Assembly: GCA_023421505.1 (NCBI GenBank)
Contig: JAEZTJ010000009.1
Location: 96,320 to 160,319, forward strand
Direction of reading: 5' to 3'
From: Bacillota bacterium
GTDB taxonomy: Bacteria > Bacillota > Clostridia > Lachnospirales > Lachnospiraceae
DNA length: 64,000 nucleotides
Of this stretch, positions 35,899-45,541 are shown in pieces. The first letter of the stretch is position 1; every line of letters begins with the position of its first letter. Both the position numbers and the translations under genes were made by a program. The notes beneath the pieces were generated by a model, which saw only the letters and a list, made by a program, of their open reading frames with translations, was not told the origin of the DNA and did no database searches.

Positions 35899-36379
35899 GA
35901 TAACCTCCAATTGCAAAATACAGTATAAATGATGATATACATAATCCATTCGTAAGCATTAATATACTAGGTAGATTGCTTACTGATGGCCATAACGAGC
36001 TAAGACAAAGACACCGTCCAGTAATAAAATACTTACTGATCGGTGTAATTAACTTGATCCTTTGCTTATCCTGTACATTTTAACATAAATTTGGGGGGAA
36101 ATAAAGTTAAATATTTGTGACACCTTAAATGATATCCATAATATGGTAATATAGTCTGATAATTTAAATGAATTAAAAAAAGATTTCCATAAATATACAT
36201 GAAAAAAGAGGAAAAGATATTATTTTTGAAAATATTATACACATAACGTGAAGTTATGTCGAAATATAACGAACACAAGAAAAAGGTGCGTTGAATTTCA
36301 CTTAATTATAGTAAATATCTGTGTATAATGAAATTTGTCAGTTATTTTCTGTTATTATTATACTTTTGGGGGTAGAAAT
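35899..36379. other. Divergent intergenic region, nothing recognised
   Basis: About 480 AT-rich bases between the penicillin-binding protein and a small gene. Neither a known RNA motif nor a supported ORF was seen. Confidence 0.4.
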
Positions 36380-36670
36380 ATGAAAAAGTTACAACTGTTA
36401 TTTAGCAAAGAGGTAATGCTTGAGGACGAAAGGGTTATGAAGCTGGATTACAGTCTGACAGAGAGATTTATGGGCATGGAACAAGATACTCCTTATTATG
36501 GAGTTGAAATTACAAAGTTCCTGGATGATCTTGCAGAGTCAGATGAAATTACAGGTATATCTACTTCAAAAGAGGATGTCATAACAATTCTGAAAAAGCT
36601 GTGCCAATTTGAAGTAACACCAATATCCATGGTGGAAGCTGTGGATGAGCTTGTAACACAGGGTATTTAG
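36380..36670 (+). CDS. DUF6514-like small protein
   Basis: This 96-residue protein starts MKKLQLLFSKE and contains VMKLDYSLTERFMG followed by YYGVEITKF, a pattern that resembles the DUF6514 family of Clostridia. The second half is helical and acidic. There is no membrane segment. The start at 36380 follows GGGGGTAGAAAT. No function is known for the family, and my assignment rests on a short pattern only. It is convergent with the YigZ-like gene, whose end lies 5 bases away. Confidence 0.55.
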   Translation: MKKLQLLFSKEVMLEDERVMKLDYSLTERFMGMEQDTPYYGVEITKFLDDLAESDEITGISTSKEDVITILKKLCQFEVTPISMVEAVDELVTQGI

Positions 36671-36675
36671 TCGAT

Positions 36676-37326
36676 TTAGAAAAGGTGTACTTCACCATTT
36701 CGCTTGGTGAAGTATACCTGCCCTGATATAGTAGGAGTAGCCGAGCCGTTAGTGAGTTCAGCTATTTTTTTTGTAAAAAAATCCATTTTACTTGGAGGGA
36801 TAAGAGCAGTCAGTGTTACCAGATCCGTGTATTCGGTAGATAAGACAGTAATCTGCTCCTGCGCAATAAAATACTGAATTTTCCCAATCAGATTATAATC
36901 GGTCGTTAATATAAGTTTAATACCAAGCTCTTTCTTAATTATGGTGCTTTGATTTAAACCCTCAATTGTAGCACTTTGATAAGCTTTCACTAAGCCGCCG
37001 GTTCCAAGCAGTGTACCTCCAAAGTACCTTGTTACAACAACAACCAGATTGGTTAGCTCATGTGCGAGTAGCACATCAAGCATAGGCCTTCCGGCTGTTT
37101 TGCTGGGCTCGCCGTCGTCAGAACAGCGCATTAAGGGATTAAACGTACCTATAATATAGGCAGAGCAGTTATGTGCTGCATCCCAATATTTCTTCTTTAA
37201 GTTTTCTATTACTTCGATAGCAGCTTCCTCTGTTTCGACAGGAGATATCGTAGCAATGAATCTTGATTTTTTCATCACAAATTCTCCGACGCCGCCTTCA
37301 TAGATTGTTTTATAGGCTTCTACCAT
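36676..37326 (-). CDS. YigZ / IMPACT family protein
   Basis: This 216-residue protein carries the IMPACT signature: KKSRFIATISPV near the start, then AAHNCSAYIIG, CSDDGEPSKTAGRPML and TRYFGGTLLGTGGLVKAY. The C-terminal domain (about residues 140-205) is the usual DUF1949-type ferredoxin-like fold. Its molecular role is unsettled; family members are linked to translation control in eukaryotes. The start follows GGGGAG. It is monocistronic. Confidence 0.93.
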   Translation of the reverse strand: MVEAYKTIYEGGVGEFVMKKSRFIATISPVETEEAAIEVIENLKKKYWDAAHNCSAYIIGTFNPLMRCSDDGEPSKTAGRPMLDVLLAHELTNLVVVVTRYFGGTLLGTGGLVKAYQSATIEGLNQSTIIKKELGIKLILTTDYNLIGKIQYFIAQEQITVLSTEYTDLVTLTALIPPSKMDFFTKKIAELTNGSATPTISGQVYFTKRNGEVHLF

Positions 37327-37447
37327 TCTTAACTTCTCCCCGATTTTTCGTTAATATAAATATAATTAATCTATATTCTGTATGGTTGCTATTGAATGGG
37401 CATTTATGGTATGATAAAAATGTTATTATAATTAATTGGAGGCTTCA

Positions 37448-37945
37448 ATGAAATTAAAATATGTATCATGGTTGCCGGCAGTAATCATTATGATTGTTAT
37501 TTTTTGTTTTTCATCTAAACCTGCCGACAACTCAAACGAAAGCAGTTTGACTGTAGCTAATGAGATTATTACTATCTATGAGAATATAACAAACGATCAG
37601 CTGAATGAGGATACCAGATCTGAGGTTTTAGATACCCTTAACTTTTTCGTCAGAAAAGGTGCACATTTTAGCGAATACGCCATTTTAGCTGCTGCCTTTG
37701 CATTTCATCTATTGGTCTTAAAGCGAAAAGGAATGCTTCTTTATATTCTTCCGGTTATATTATCCTGCTTTTATGCAGCAACGGATGAGTATCATCAAAC
37801 CTTTGTAGCCGGAAGGACAGGGATGCTTAGGGATGTCTTAATCGATACGTCAGGTGCAGCTTTGGGCTCGCTGATATTTACACTTTGTATAATTTTATCT
37901 TTAAGAAGATCCAGCCATCGTCAGGATAAACGGATTAAATCCTAG
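37448..37945 (+). CDS. VanZ-like family membrane protein
   Basis: This 165-residue protein has about four hydrophobic segments and the VanZ-like pattern: SWLPAVIIMIVIFCFSSKPA, then FVRKGAHFSEYAILAAAF and the polar ATDEYHQTFVAGRTGMLRDVLIDTSGA block. VanZ itself gives low-level teicoplanin resistance, but most family members, including this one, have unknown roles. The start at 37448 follows TTGGAGG. The 3' end overlaps a convergent DUF4250 gene by 11 bases. Confidence 0.88.
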   Translation: MKLKYVSWLPAVIIMIVIFCFSSKPADNSNESSLTVANEIITIYENITNDQLNEDTRSEVLDTLNFFVRKGAHFSEYAILAAAFAFHLLVLKRKGMLLYILPVILSCFYAATDEYHQTFVAGRTGMLRDVLIDTSGAALGSLIFTLCIILSLRRSSHRQDKRIKS

Positions 37946-38120
37946 CTGTAAATCTATTTAGTTCTTTTGAATAGGAATAATCAATAGAGGAGAGAACAGC
38001 ATCTATATTAACGCGCTCAACCTTCATGCTTTTGCAAAGATCTTCCAAACTGCAATATTCATCACGCAGTTTTGTATTGATATAGCTTAATAAGATATAT
38101 GGATCCTTTGGTATATTCAT
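37935..38120 (-). CDS. DUF4250 domain protein
   Basis: This 61-residue protein starts MNIPKDPYILLSYINTKLRD and continues CSLEDLCKSM, which matches the small DUF4250 family common in Lachnospiraceae. The predicted fold is helical; the function is unknown. The start at 38120 follows AAGGAGA; a further upstream ATG overlaps that site. It ends inside the convergent VanZ-like gene. Confidence 0.82.
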   Translation of the reverse strand: MNIPKDPYILLSYINTKLRDEYCSLEDLCKSMKVERVNIDAVLSSIDYSYSKELNRFTARI

Positions 38121-38157
38121 GGATACTCTCCTTATCATTTATAAGTAATACACTAAA

Positions 38158-38345
38158 AACAAGCCAGCCCATTGAATTAGTTTGTGCCGAGGAAGACGCA
38201 GGCACAAACTTTTAAGTATGAATTATGCTTTTTAATAATTCGTAGTATTATAACAAGCCAGCCCTTTGAATTAGTTTGTGCTGAGGAAGACGCAGGCACA
38301 AACTTTTAAGTATGAATTATGCTTTTTAATAATTCATACTATTAT
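38158..38345 (-). repeat. Two tandem 94-nt direct repeats of family A
   Basis: Unit 1 is 38158-38251 and unit 2 is 38252-38345; they differ at only a few positions. Each holds the hairpin AGTTTGTGCC/GGCACAAACT (unit 2 has one change) and the hairpin AGTATGAATTATG/AATAATTC. In unit 2 the second hairpin is restored to a better palindrome (ATTCATACT). Orientation is opposite to the copy at 31264. Confidence 0.9.
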
Positions 38346-38410
38346 TATGCACATTATCTGTTTTTTTTCAACCGGTAGAGAATAATTTTAAGATAAAGTA
38401 ATCGAGCTTA

Positions 38411-38513
38411 CCTATTCCTTAGTTTTCATTTTTCTTTAGAGCTTTACTTTCACTTCGAAATAGTTTGTACTGTGTGTACAATAATAACAATTACTGAGTT
38501 TCACTATTACCTA
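38411..38513. repeat. Degenerate family B element
   Basis: The right half reads TGTGTGTACAATAATAACAA then TTACTGAGTTTCACTATTACCTA, matching the right end of the element at 13309-13459. The left half (CTATTCCTTAG and GAGCTTTACTTTCACTTCGAA) matches the element centre only loosely. It lies just ahead of rarA. Confidence 0.6.
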
Positions 38514-38539
38514 TAGATACTAAAATTATGGAGGTTATC

Positions 38540-39850
38540 ATGGATTTATTTGATTATATGAGGAGTAATACCATGAAAAAGGAGGCACCGTTAGCCTCCA
38601 GACTAAGGCCGTCTTCCCTAGAGGAAGTGGTTGGACAGAGTCATATCATCGGTAAGGATAAGTTACTTTATCGTGCAATTAAAGCGGATAAAATAAGCTC
38701 AATTATATTCTATGGACCTCCCGGTACAGGGAAAACCACGATTGCAAAGGTTATAGCCAATACTACCAGCTCTATTTTCACACAGGTTAATGCTACTAGT
38801 GCCGGAAAGAAGGATTTGGAGGCTGTTATTGAGGAAGCTAAGAATAATCTTGCAGGCTATGGAAAACGAACAATTCTATTTATAGATGAAATCCATCGCT
38901 TTAACAAGGGGCAGCAGGATTATCTACTACCCTTTGTTGAGGACGGTACTGTAATTTTAATCGGAGCAACTACAGAAAATCCTTACTTTGAGGTGAATTC
39001 GGCACTGATATCACGTTCCATTATTTTTGAACTCAAGCCTTTAGATAAGGAGGACATTAAAGCACTCTTAAAGCGTGCAGTAAGTGACAATGACAAGGGC
39101 TTGGGTGCTTATAACGCAGTCATTGAAGAGGATGCTCTGGAATTTCTTGCTGATCTATCAAATGGGGATGCCAGAGCCGCACTCAATGCAATCGAAATTG
39201 GCGTACTTACAACGCTGCGCTCAGAGGATGGTTTAATTCATATTACGCTTACTGTAGCCTCCGAATGTATTCAGAAAAGAGTTTTAAAGTATGATAAAAA
39301 TGGGGATAACCATTATGATACTATATCCGCCTTCATCAAAAGCATGAGAGGATCTGATCCGAATGCGGCAGTTTATTATCTGGCCAGAATGCTATATGCC
39401 GGTGAGGAGGTTGCGTTCATTGCCAGGAGGATTATGATATGTGCAGCTGAGGACGTATCAAATGCTGATCCCAATGCTCTAATTGTAGCGACGAATGCTG
39501 CACTTGCTGTAGAAAGGCTTGGAATGCCGGAGGCGAGAATAGTTCTGGCTCAGGCAGCAGCTTATGTAGCGTGTGCACCTAAGAGTAACTCTGCTCTATG
39601 TGCCATTGACGAAGCAATGCGTGTCGTGGAAAATGAGAAAACTGCAACAATACCTGCTCATTTGATGGATGCTCACTATAAGGGTGCTACAAAGCTTGGA
39701 CATGGAATTGATTATCAATACGTTCATGACTTCGAAAATCATTACGTTAAGCAGCAGTACTTACCAGATGAAATCAAAGACAGGATATTTTATGTTCCTT
39801 CAGATAACGGCTATGAAAAGAATATAAAAGAATATTTTAAGAAAATTTAA
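38540..39850 (+). CDS. rarA: Replication-associated recombination protein RarA/MgsA
   Basis: This is a 436-residue AAA+ ATPase related to clamp loader subunits. Walker A is GPPGTGKTT, Walker B is ILFIDEIHRFNKGQQD, sensor 1 is GATTENPYFEVN, and the arginine-rich NGDARAALNAIEIG is present. The C-terminal part (MGR-type tetramerisation domain) contains GSDPNAAVYYLARML. It acts at stalled replication forks. The start at 38540 follows GGAGG by 5 bases; the upstream ATG at 38528 overlaps that site. Confidence 0.95.
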   Translation: MDLFDYMRSNTMKKEAPLASRLRPSSLEEVVGQSHIIGKDKLLYRAIKADKISSIIFYGPPGTGKTTIAKVIANTTSSIFTQVNATSAGKKDLEAVIEEAKNNLAGYGKRTILFIDEIHRFNKGQQDYLLPFVEDGTVILIGATTENPYFEVNSALISRSIIFELKPLDKEDIKALLKRAVSDNDKGLGAYNAVIEEDALEFLADLSNGDARAALNAIEIGVLTTLRSEDGLIHITLTVASECIQKRVLKYDKNGDNHYDTISAFIKSMRGSDPNAAVYYLARMLYAGEEVAFIARRIMICAAEDVSNADPNALIVATNAALAVERLGMPEARIVLAQAAAYVACAPKSNSALCAIDEAMRVVENEKTATIPAHLMDAHYKGATKLGHGIDYQYVHDFENHYVKQQYLPDEIKDRIFYVPSDNGYEKNIKEYFKKI

Positions 39851-39955
39851 ATTTTACTATTGTTTTTTTAACAATAGAGTTATAATAAATATGAATTCCC
39901 ATTTCGATAAAATATCATTGGAAAATAATATGAGCAGAAATTGCATTATGCAAAG

Positions 39956-40000
39956 AAGCATTACTACATTAAGCAGAAACTTAATTAGTAATGCTTTTTT
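39956..40000 (+). terminator. Rho-independent terminator
   Basis: AAGCATTACTA (39956-39966) pairs with TAGTAATGCTT (39986-39996), followed by TTTT. It lies after rarA and before the chemoreceptor gene. Confidence 0.85.
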
Positions 40001-40048
40001 ACGTTTCACACAAATCTAGCAATCAAATTATTAAACCAGGAGGTACAA

Positions 40049-42151
40049 ATGAAAGTAATATTTAAACCAGCAATAAAAATATTTAATAAGCTGAATTTAT
40101 TTTTAAAATTTTTGCTTATCAGTGCAGTTCTGATATTATTACTTGGACTTGCAGCATTTCAGTATCTTAATTCTGTCAACAGTTATATATCCTTTAATTC
40201 CAAGGAAGTGATCGGTGCTGAGTACGCCAAGGTATCGAAAGATTTAATGTTAAATGTTTTAGAATATAGAGAAAGCTTCTATTGTAATCAGAGTGATCTG
40301 AAAGAAAAAGAGGCGAAAATTAATCAAAGTATTCTGGATTTAACAGCGATTAATATAAAATATAAATACATGCTAGACAATAAAACCACGAAGAAGGTTG
40401 TTACAGATGATATTCAAAAGTGTAATGATATCTGGCAGGATTTGAAAAGCAATCAAAGTAAATCCCTAAAGAGCTTTGACCTCCTGATTACCATAATCGA
40501 TCAACTGCATTATGATATATCCGATAATTCAAACTTAACTCTTGATCCAGAATTAGATTCTTACTATTGTATGGATATCATTATGTTCCGGTCACTTTCC
40601 CTTTTAAAGAATCTTTATGATCAAAGAATACTGTTTCAATCAACAGACTTGTCATCTATTGCTACAGCCCCTTTAGAGAACATAATCGTTCTAAGGACGG
40701 AGCTTACGGGATTGACCAATACAATTAGTAAAGATACAGAAACCGCACTGAGCGTAAATAACAGTAAAAAAATAAAGACACTGAAGAAGCTTACCAAAGA
40801 AGCTGATCAGTTAAATACAATCATGAATGTTTTAAAGACACTGCTTAACTCAATCAGCAGTGATACGGATCTGAGTCAATTAGTCAAAGTGTTTAACGTT
40901 TGTATTGATGCAAATTCAGCGATGTACGATCATGTAGACGATAAACTTTTGGAGCTGCTTCATATCAGAGTAGATGGATATAAGGAAAGCAAAACAGTAT
41001 TTATCATTGTATTGATCATAGCAGTTCCTATATTAGTTTATATTTATATTGCTTTTATGATCTCAATAACAGGCAGCATTAAAAAGATTAATCATGGACT
41101 AAAAAAAATCGCTGAAAAGGATTTGACGGGTTTTATTAAGATAGATACGAGGGATGAACTTGGAACAGTAGCTAGTGGATTTAATGCAATGGCTGAAAAT
41201 TTGAAGAATACGCTTATAAAGATAACATATGCCACTTCCAGTGTAGGAAATACGGTTGAATTTGCCAAAGGAAGCATTCTTCATTTCAATAAAAATATAA
41301 AAGCGATATCTGAGACGATTGAGAATTTGTCAGGAAGTACGCAGGAGTTATCAGCTGCTGCAGAGGAGATGGATGCAACCGCCGGCAGTTTGGATGAATC
41401 AGCGATAGGGATGCAGAAAAAGGCTAGAGAATGCTTTCATACAGCTGATAGGATTTTTGAAAAGACCTCGGATACGATTAACGTCATGAAAGAAGTAAAG
41501 AAGAATACAGAAAATATTATGTTAAATGCAGAAACAGAGTTGGAGAAATCCCTAGATGCAGCGAAAGCGGTTGACAAGATACATATATTATCTGAAGCAA
41601 TTATGCAGATTACCAAACAAACAGGACTTTTGGCTCTCAATGCATCAATAGAGGCAGCCAGAGCAGGTGATGCCGGTAAAGGATTTATTGTAGTAGCAGA
41701 AGAAGTATCAAAGTTGTCTGAGCAGTCAAAGACTACGGCAATACAAATCCAAGCGGTAGTAAAGGATATCGAAGCCGCAGTATCAAATTTGACAAGAGAT
41801 TCAAAATATTTATTGCAGTTTATGAAAACCAATGTCATTGTAGAATTTGAAAATGTTATTCATTTTGGCAATGAGTTTGCTGCCGATGCAGGTGTCTTCA
41901 AAGAATTTGCCCAAAATGTCAGTAGTTTGTCAGACCTATTGTCCACTTCGGTACAAACGCTTGCCATAACAATCGGTGATATGGCTAAGGCGAATAATTA
42001 TTCAGCTGCTGAGATTCAGAATATAACATCGGGCATTATTGAACTTAAAGAAGAATCAGGACAAATTGTAGATAAGATTAATATGGTCGTTACTGAAATG
42101 CTTGAGCTGGAAGCGGAAAGTAAGCAGTTTGTATTATTGCGTACTATCTAA
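40049..42151 (+). CDS. Methyl-accepting chemotaxis protein
   Basis: This 700-residue receptor has a first membrane segment at about residues 18-40, an extracellular helical sensor (about 45-315), a second membrane segment (about 318-340) and a HAMP domain (about 340-395). It ends in a methyl-accepting signalling domain whose tip reads TKQTGLLALNASIEAARAGD. The extracellular part resembles a four-helix bundle and gives no ligand clue. The start follows AGGAGG. No che, fla or other motility genes are in the window, so it is a stand-alone receptor gene. The C-terminus has no CheR-binding pentapeptide. Confidence 0.93.
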   Translation: MKVIFKPAIKIFNKLNLFLKFLLISAVLILLLGLAAFQYLNSVNSYISFNSKEVIGAEYAKVSKDLMLNVLEYRESFYCNQSDLKEKEAKINQSILDLTAINIKYKYMLDNKTTKKVVTDDIQKCNDIWQDLKSNQSKSLKSFDLLITIIDQLHYDISDNSNLTLDPELDSYYCMDIIMFRSLSLLKNLYDQRILFQSTDLSSIATAPLENIIVLRTELTGLTNTISKDTETALSVNNSKKIKTLKKLTKEADQLNTIMNVLKTLLNSISSDTDLSQLVKVFNVCIDANSAMYDHVDDKLLELLHIRVDGYKESKTVFIIVLIIAVPILVYIYIAFMISITGSIKKINHGLKKIAEKDLTGFIKIDTRDELGTVASGFNAMAENLKNTLIKITYATSSVGNTVEFAKGSILHFNKNIKAISETIENLSGSTQELSAAAEEMDATAGSLDESAIGMQKKARECFHTADRIFEKTSDTINVMKEVKKNTENIMLNAETELEKSLDAAKAVDKIHILSEAIMQITKQTGLLALNASIEAARAGDAGKGFIVVAEEVSKLSEQSKTTAIQIQAVVKDIEAAVSNLTRDSKYLLQFMKTNVIVEFENVIHFGNEFAADAGVFKEFAQNVSSLSDLLSTSVQTLAITIGDMAKANNYSAAEIQNITSGIIELKEESGQIVDKINMVVTEMLELEAESKQFVLLRTI

Positions 42152-42174
42152 GTTATTTTAAAAGGATAAAAAGA

Positions 42175-42212
42175 GAGTAAGGATTTTTATTAGGAAATCC
42201 TTACTCATTTTT
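42175..42212. terminator. Bidirectional terminator overlapping a stop codon
   Basis: GAGTAAGGATTT (42175-42186) pairs perfectly with AAATCCTTACTC (42195-42206), followed by ATTTTT. The 3' arm contains the stop codon of the convergent small membrane protein gene. Confidence 0.88.
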
Positions 42213-42458
42213 GGAGACGGTATTCTCATCCTTTACTTCTTCATCAGTAAGGTGTTGGTTATCTTTTCGATGAACAAGCTTATAGATCATCATATAGGCA
42301 TAAATCATAATCGGTAAAGCAATTAAAGTGAAGATGCAGGCCGAAAACAATTGATTTTTTGGACCGGACGGAAAAAATGAGGAAATCAAAGTAATCAGAA
42401 GCAGAGCTACAATTAATATCAGCCCTATGATGGCGGCAATTCGTTTTGTTTTTCTCAT
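42201..42458 (-). CDS. Small two-helix membrane protein, hypothetical
   Basis: This 85-residue protein has a basic N-terminus MRKTKR, two hydrophobic helices (about residues 9-27 and 39-59) and an acidic polar tail ending SKNE. I choose the start at 42458, preceded by AAAGGAT, over an upstream ATG at 42551 that would add an atypical basic extension. No family is recognised and no gene is linked to it. Confidence 0.65.
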   Translation of the reverse strand: MRKTKRIAAIIGLILIVALLLITLISSFFPSGPKNQLFSACIFTLIALPIMIYAYMMIYKLVHRKDNQHLTDEEVKDENTVSKNE

Positions 42459-42988
42459 CTGAATAATCCTTTCTATGAATAGGTTGGTTATGAATTGAAT
42501 TCTATTATATAGAATAAGCTTTAAAAAAGCAAGAAATAAGCGATTATACATAGACTAAGAAAAACCTCCATTTTTTATATCTTATGTATAGAAAGAAGAG
42601 TAGGTGTCCTTAACTAAGGATTGCCTTAATAATTCAGGATTATAATATTTGGAGCATCTTCAGAAGGAATTTCTTTAGGAGTAAAATCATACAGCAAATT
42701 AAGGCGGTCTACCTAATACAAACGCTAAATCGATACAGTATCTGTAATATATCATATCTGTTGTTTATTAATAGATATTTATAATTTATAATAGTCTTAG
42801 TGATATAAATAGTCCCTCATAATGCAAGCGTAAAAACAGTTATTCCTCAGGAGTTATATCTAAAAAGTATTGGCGCTAGTTTTAGCGGCAGAATGGAGAT
42901 TAGGTTGAAAAGAAGTACATTTTTCAACCGGCAAAAAGCACTAAAATAAACGGTGGATTACTTTTTAAGAAACAGTATTATATAGCGG
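42459..42988. other. Intergenic stretch with degenerate repeat-like sequence
   Basis: About 530 AT-rich bases. The part around 42810-42890 (ATAATGCAAGCG, TTATTCCTCAGGAGTTATATC, GGCGCTAG) looks like a decayed family A copy, but the match is too weak to call. No ORF is supported. Confidence 0.3.
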
Positions 42989-43044
42989 AAAGCCGGGAAA
43001 GAACTCTTCTTACAATATTAGTAAGTTCTTTTCCGGCTTTTTGC
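42989..43044. terminator. Terminator hairpin
   Basis: AAAGCCGG (42989-42996) pairs with CCGGCTTT (43033-43040), with inner GAAAGAAC/GTTCTTTT pairing, followed by TTG. It lies past the end of the minus-strand Ig-like protein gene. Confidence 0.75.
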
Positions 43045-43098
43045 ACTTATATCCTAAGCTAAAATCATTATTATCAAATTCTTTCCCATAATCAAATA

Positions 43099-44745
43099 CT
43101 ATTTTTTGTCTTTTGCAACACAGATATCTGAAAGGGTAATATCCTCATTGCAATAAACAGTTACTACACCTCTTTCCAGATTAATATCCATAGTAACCTT
43201 CGTCCCACTAAATTCAAATAAATATTTGTCTTCTTCCAAACAGGTTACTGTAGTATTTGTGATAGGATCAACTAGGGGCTTTGATTTATCTGTCCAGTCC
43301 TTGAACAATTTATCAAAATCCTTTGTCTGAATTCCTTCCATTCGTTTATCATCGATGGTCAGAGAAAAAGCGGATGCCCATTTGCCCCGGTCATCAACAA
43401 AATCATATATTCCGTAAGAGCCTTTCTTACTTTGATTATCCTGAAGTGTATAGATATATCCATCTTCGCCCATTGTAATACTGATGATTGCGCCGTGATT
43501 AATCAGTGTTTGTATTTGAGACACGAAGTAAAAATCAGCTTCTGATATTTCGGAAGACACTTCCACAGTATTTGTATCTATATCAAGTAAGGTAAATATG
43601 GATGCCATTAGATTAAGCTTATTAACAGTTGACGGGTTATCGCGATCAGATAGCAGGAATAAGTTCTCACCTGACGCTTTATTGATATTTAGCGTACCTA
43701 TCTTGCAGCCGGCCAGTTTAATATAACAATTGGAATAAGCTTCATAATTGAGTGACATGTCTCCCTGATAGCCGGTAATAAACATTTCGTAATTACCTTT
43801 CAGTGTTGGACTTATCTTTAAGCTCTTCAGTTTTCCATTTGCTGATTGCTCTAAACTTGCAGAGGACATAAGTAAAGCACTATTAATCACTGATTCGTCA
43901 CTGATCTGTAGAATAGGTTTTTCTTCACCTGATATAGCTTCGGACAGGGAAGCAGGAGCTACAAAAGAAGCACACGAAATCGTTGAAAACCTTGTGTTTA
44001 CTGTGTATGCGGCACCGCTCTCCATAGATAGTGTTCCAGCAATTGTAACACGATCAAAGGTAATAGCAGCGTTACCTACTGAGTTTGAGATAAAGACATT
44101 TTGTAAATTCTGGTCAGTTAGGGTTAGCTTACCGTCAACAATATCTTTAGAGGTTATTTGCAGGGTACTGTCGTCTACCACTGTAATCTTAACGGATGCC
44201 TTTGCACCACCGAAAGCATTCGCTGTAATGGTGGCCACGCCGGCCTTCTGTGCTGTAAATTTACCTTCTGCATCAGGTTTGGCAACTGCTTCATCACTGG
44301 ATTTCCAGGAAACGATATCATTAGAGGAGCTTGGTGACAGGGTATAATCTAAATCTATTAAATCACCTATTTTAATAACTTCAGCATTCTTTTGTATTGT
44401 AAGCTTCTTAGCAGCCGCAATGATGTCAGCTGTAGCTGTTAGCTTATAGTTCTTTCCTAAGTATTTTAGAGTGCAGGTAATGAGGGCAGTACCCTTTGAG
44501 ACACCCTTAACAACACCATCCTTATTTACCGATGCAATTTTCGTATTACTAGATGACCATTGGCAGGAAGCAGTCTTTTTAATATTCATGACATTTAAGT
44601 CGTAAGATTTTCCTACCAGCAGCTGAATGCTTTTTTGACTTATAGCCGGAGAGGCAGCTGCGAGTACTGAGGGGCTTAGCAATGATATGAAAAGCAATAT
44701 CATTATGAGGATGATTAATAATTTACTCCTATGTATAATTTTCAT
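43099..44745 (-). CDS. Secreted Ig-like (Big_2) repeat protein
   Basis: This 548-residue protein has a signal peptide (basic start MKIIHRSK, hydrophobic core, cleavage likely after LAAA). Two Big_2-type Ig-like repeats follow (about residues 33-105, with SSSNTKIASVNKDGVVKGVS, and 110-190, with SSDEAVAKPDAEG). The central part (about 195-400) is Ser/Thr/Asn-rich with a repeating beta pattern that may form a beta-helix. There is no LPXTG or S-layer homology domain. The start at 44745 follows GGAGGT. It is divergent from an ECF sigma gene, which may or may not control it. Confidence 0.82.
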   Translation of the reverse strand: MKIIHRSKLLIILIMILLFISLLSPSVLAAASPAISQKSIQLLVGKSYDLNVMNIKKTASCQWSSSNTKIASVNKDGVVKGVSKGTALITCTLKYLGKNYKLTATADIIAAAKKLTIQKNAEVIKIGDLIDLDYTLSPSSSNDIVSWKSSDEAVAKPDAEGKFTAQKAGVATITANAFGGAKASVKITVVDDSTLQITSKDIVDGKLTLTDQNLQNVFISNSVGNAAITFDRVTIAGTLSMESGAAYTVNTRFSTISCASFVAPASLSEAISGEEKPILQISDESVINSALLMSSASLEQSANGKLKSLKISPTLKGNYEMFITGYQGDMSLNYEAYSNCYIKLAGCKIGTLNINKASGENLFLLSDRDNPSTVNKLNLMASIFTLLDIDTNTVEVSSEISEADFYFVSQIQTLINHGAIISITMGEDGYIYTLQDNQSKKGSYGIYDFVDDRGKWASAFSLTIDDKRMEGIQTKDFDKLFKDWTDKSKPLVDPITNTTVTCLEEDKYLFEFSGTKVTMDINLERGVVTVYCNEDITLSDICVAKDKK

Positions 44746-45022
44746 ACATATACCTCCAATTCCTGATTCTAACTTAATTATAGTACGAAAAACGCTAAAG
44801 TCAATTAATAAATGGGAAATTATTACAATGCTAATATCGGATGATTTTACCATGTGGAAAACTATTTTGCAGAAATATTGTAAAGAAAAGCTTTTTATGT
44901 GCTCTATTATAGATTATAAATTGTGATATATTTAAAAAGGGTAGAAGAATTATCGTGGATATAAATAATTATTTTTGTTACATCCTGCTTATATAGTCAT
45001 ATATCAATGGAGGTGACTATCG

Positions 45023-45541
45023 TTGAAGTTATTTAGCAAGCTTTGTGAAGAGAATTATGCAAGAATTTATAAATATATATGGTGCATGCTCAATAATAAA
45101 TCTCAGGCCGAGGATATTACGCAAGAGGTTTTTCTGATTGCCTTTGAGAAAGGAAAAGCCTTTCTTGGTCATGAGAAACCGGAGGCATTCTTATATAAAA
45201 CAGCAAAGAATCTGGTTTATGAGAAGCTAAGGGAGCAAAAAAGAGAAGGATTGGTAGAACTTGATGAGAATTCTGAGATTTCTGATGAGAAAGATGTTTT
45301 TGATACAATTTGTACGGACAAGGATAAAGCAATTGAGGAAGAAGCGTACATTGACATGATATTAGGTCAGATTTCGAAGAAGGATTATGATTTTTATCGG
45401 GATTATTATATAAAGCATAAACCAATGAAAGAAATAGCCAAGGAATATAACATGAGCGAGGTGGCTGTCAGAATGAAATACGTAAGGCTGAGGAGACAGA
45501 TTACCAAAATCATTAAAAATCTAAAGCTTGGAGAAATTTAA
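45023..45541 (+). CDS. ECF-type RNA polymerase sigma factor
   Basis: This 172-residue sigma factor has region 2 (about residues 8-75; YKYIWCMLNNKSQAEDITQEVFLIAFEKG) and region 4 (about 110-165; KPMKEIAKEYNMSEVAVRMKYVRLRRQI). The start is a TTG 8 bases after GGAGGTGA. The next gene, 150 bases later, encodes a single-pass membrane protein that is probably its anti-sigma factor. The pair would respond to an envelope signal; regulon unknown. Confidence 0.9.
   Translation: MKLFSKLCEENYARIYKYIWCMLNNKSQAEDITQEVFLIAFEKGKAFLGHEKPEAFLYKTAKNLVYEKLREQKREGLVELDENSEISDEKDVFDTICTDKDKAIEEEAYIDMILGQISKKDYDFYRDYYIKHKPMKEIAKEYNMSEVAVRMKYVRLRRQITKIIKNLKLGEI

Noticed and set aside
38158..38345. CRISPR-like array
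   Set aside because: There are only two directly adjacent 94-nt units without spacers, and the unit is shared with dispersed repeats elsewhere.
42810..42890. Further family A copy
   Set aside because: Some blocks look alike (CCTCAGGAGTTATATC), but the hairpins are lost and similarity may be chance.
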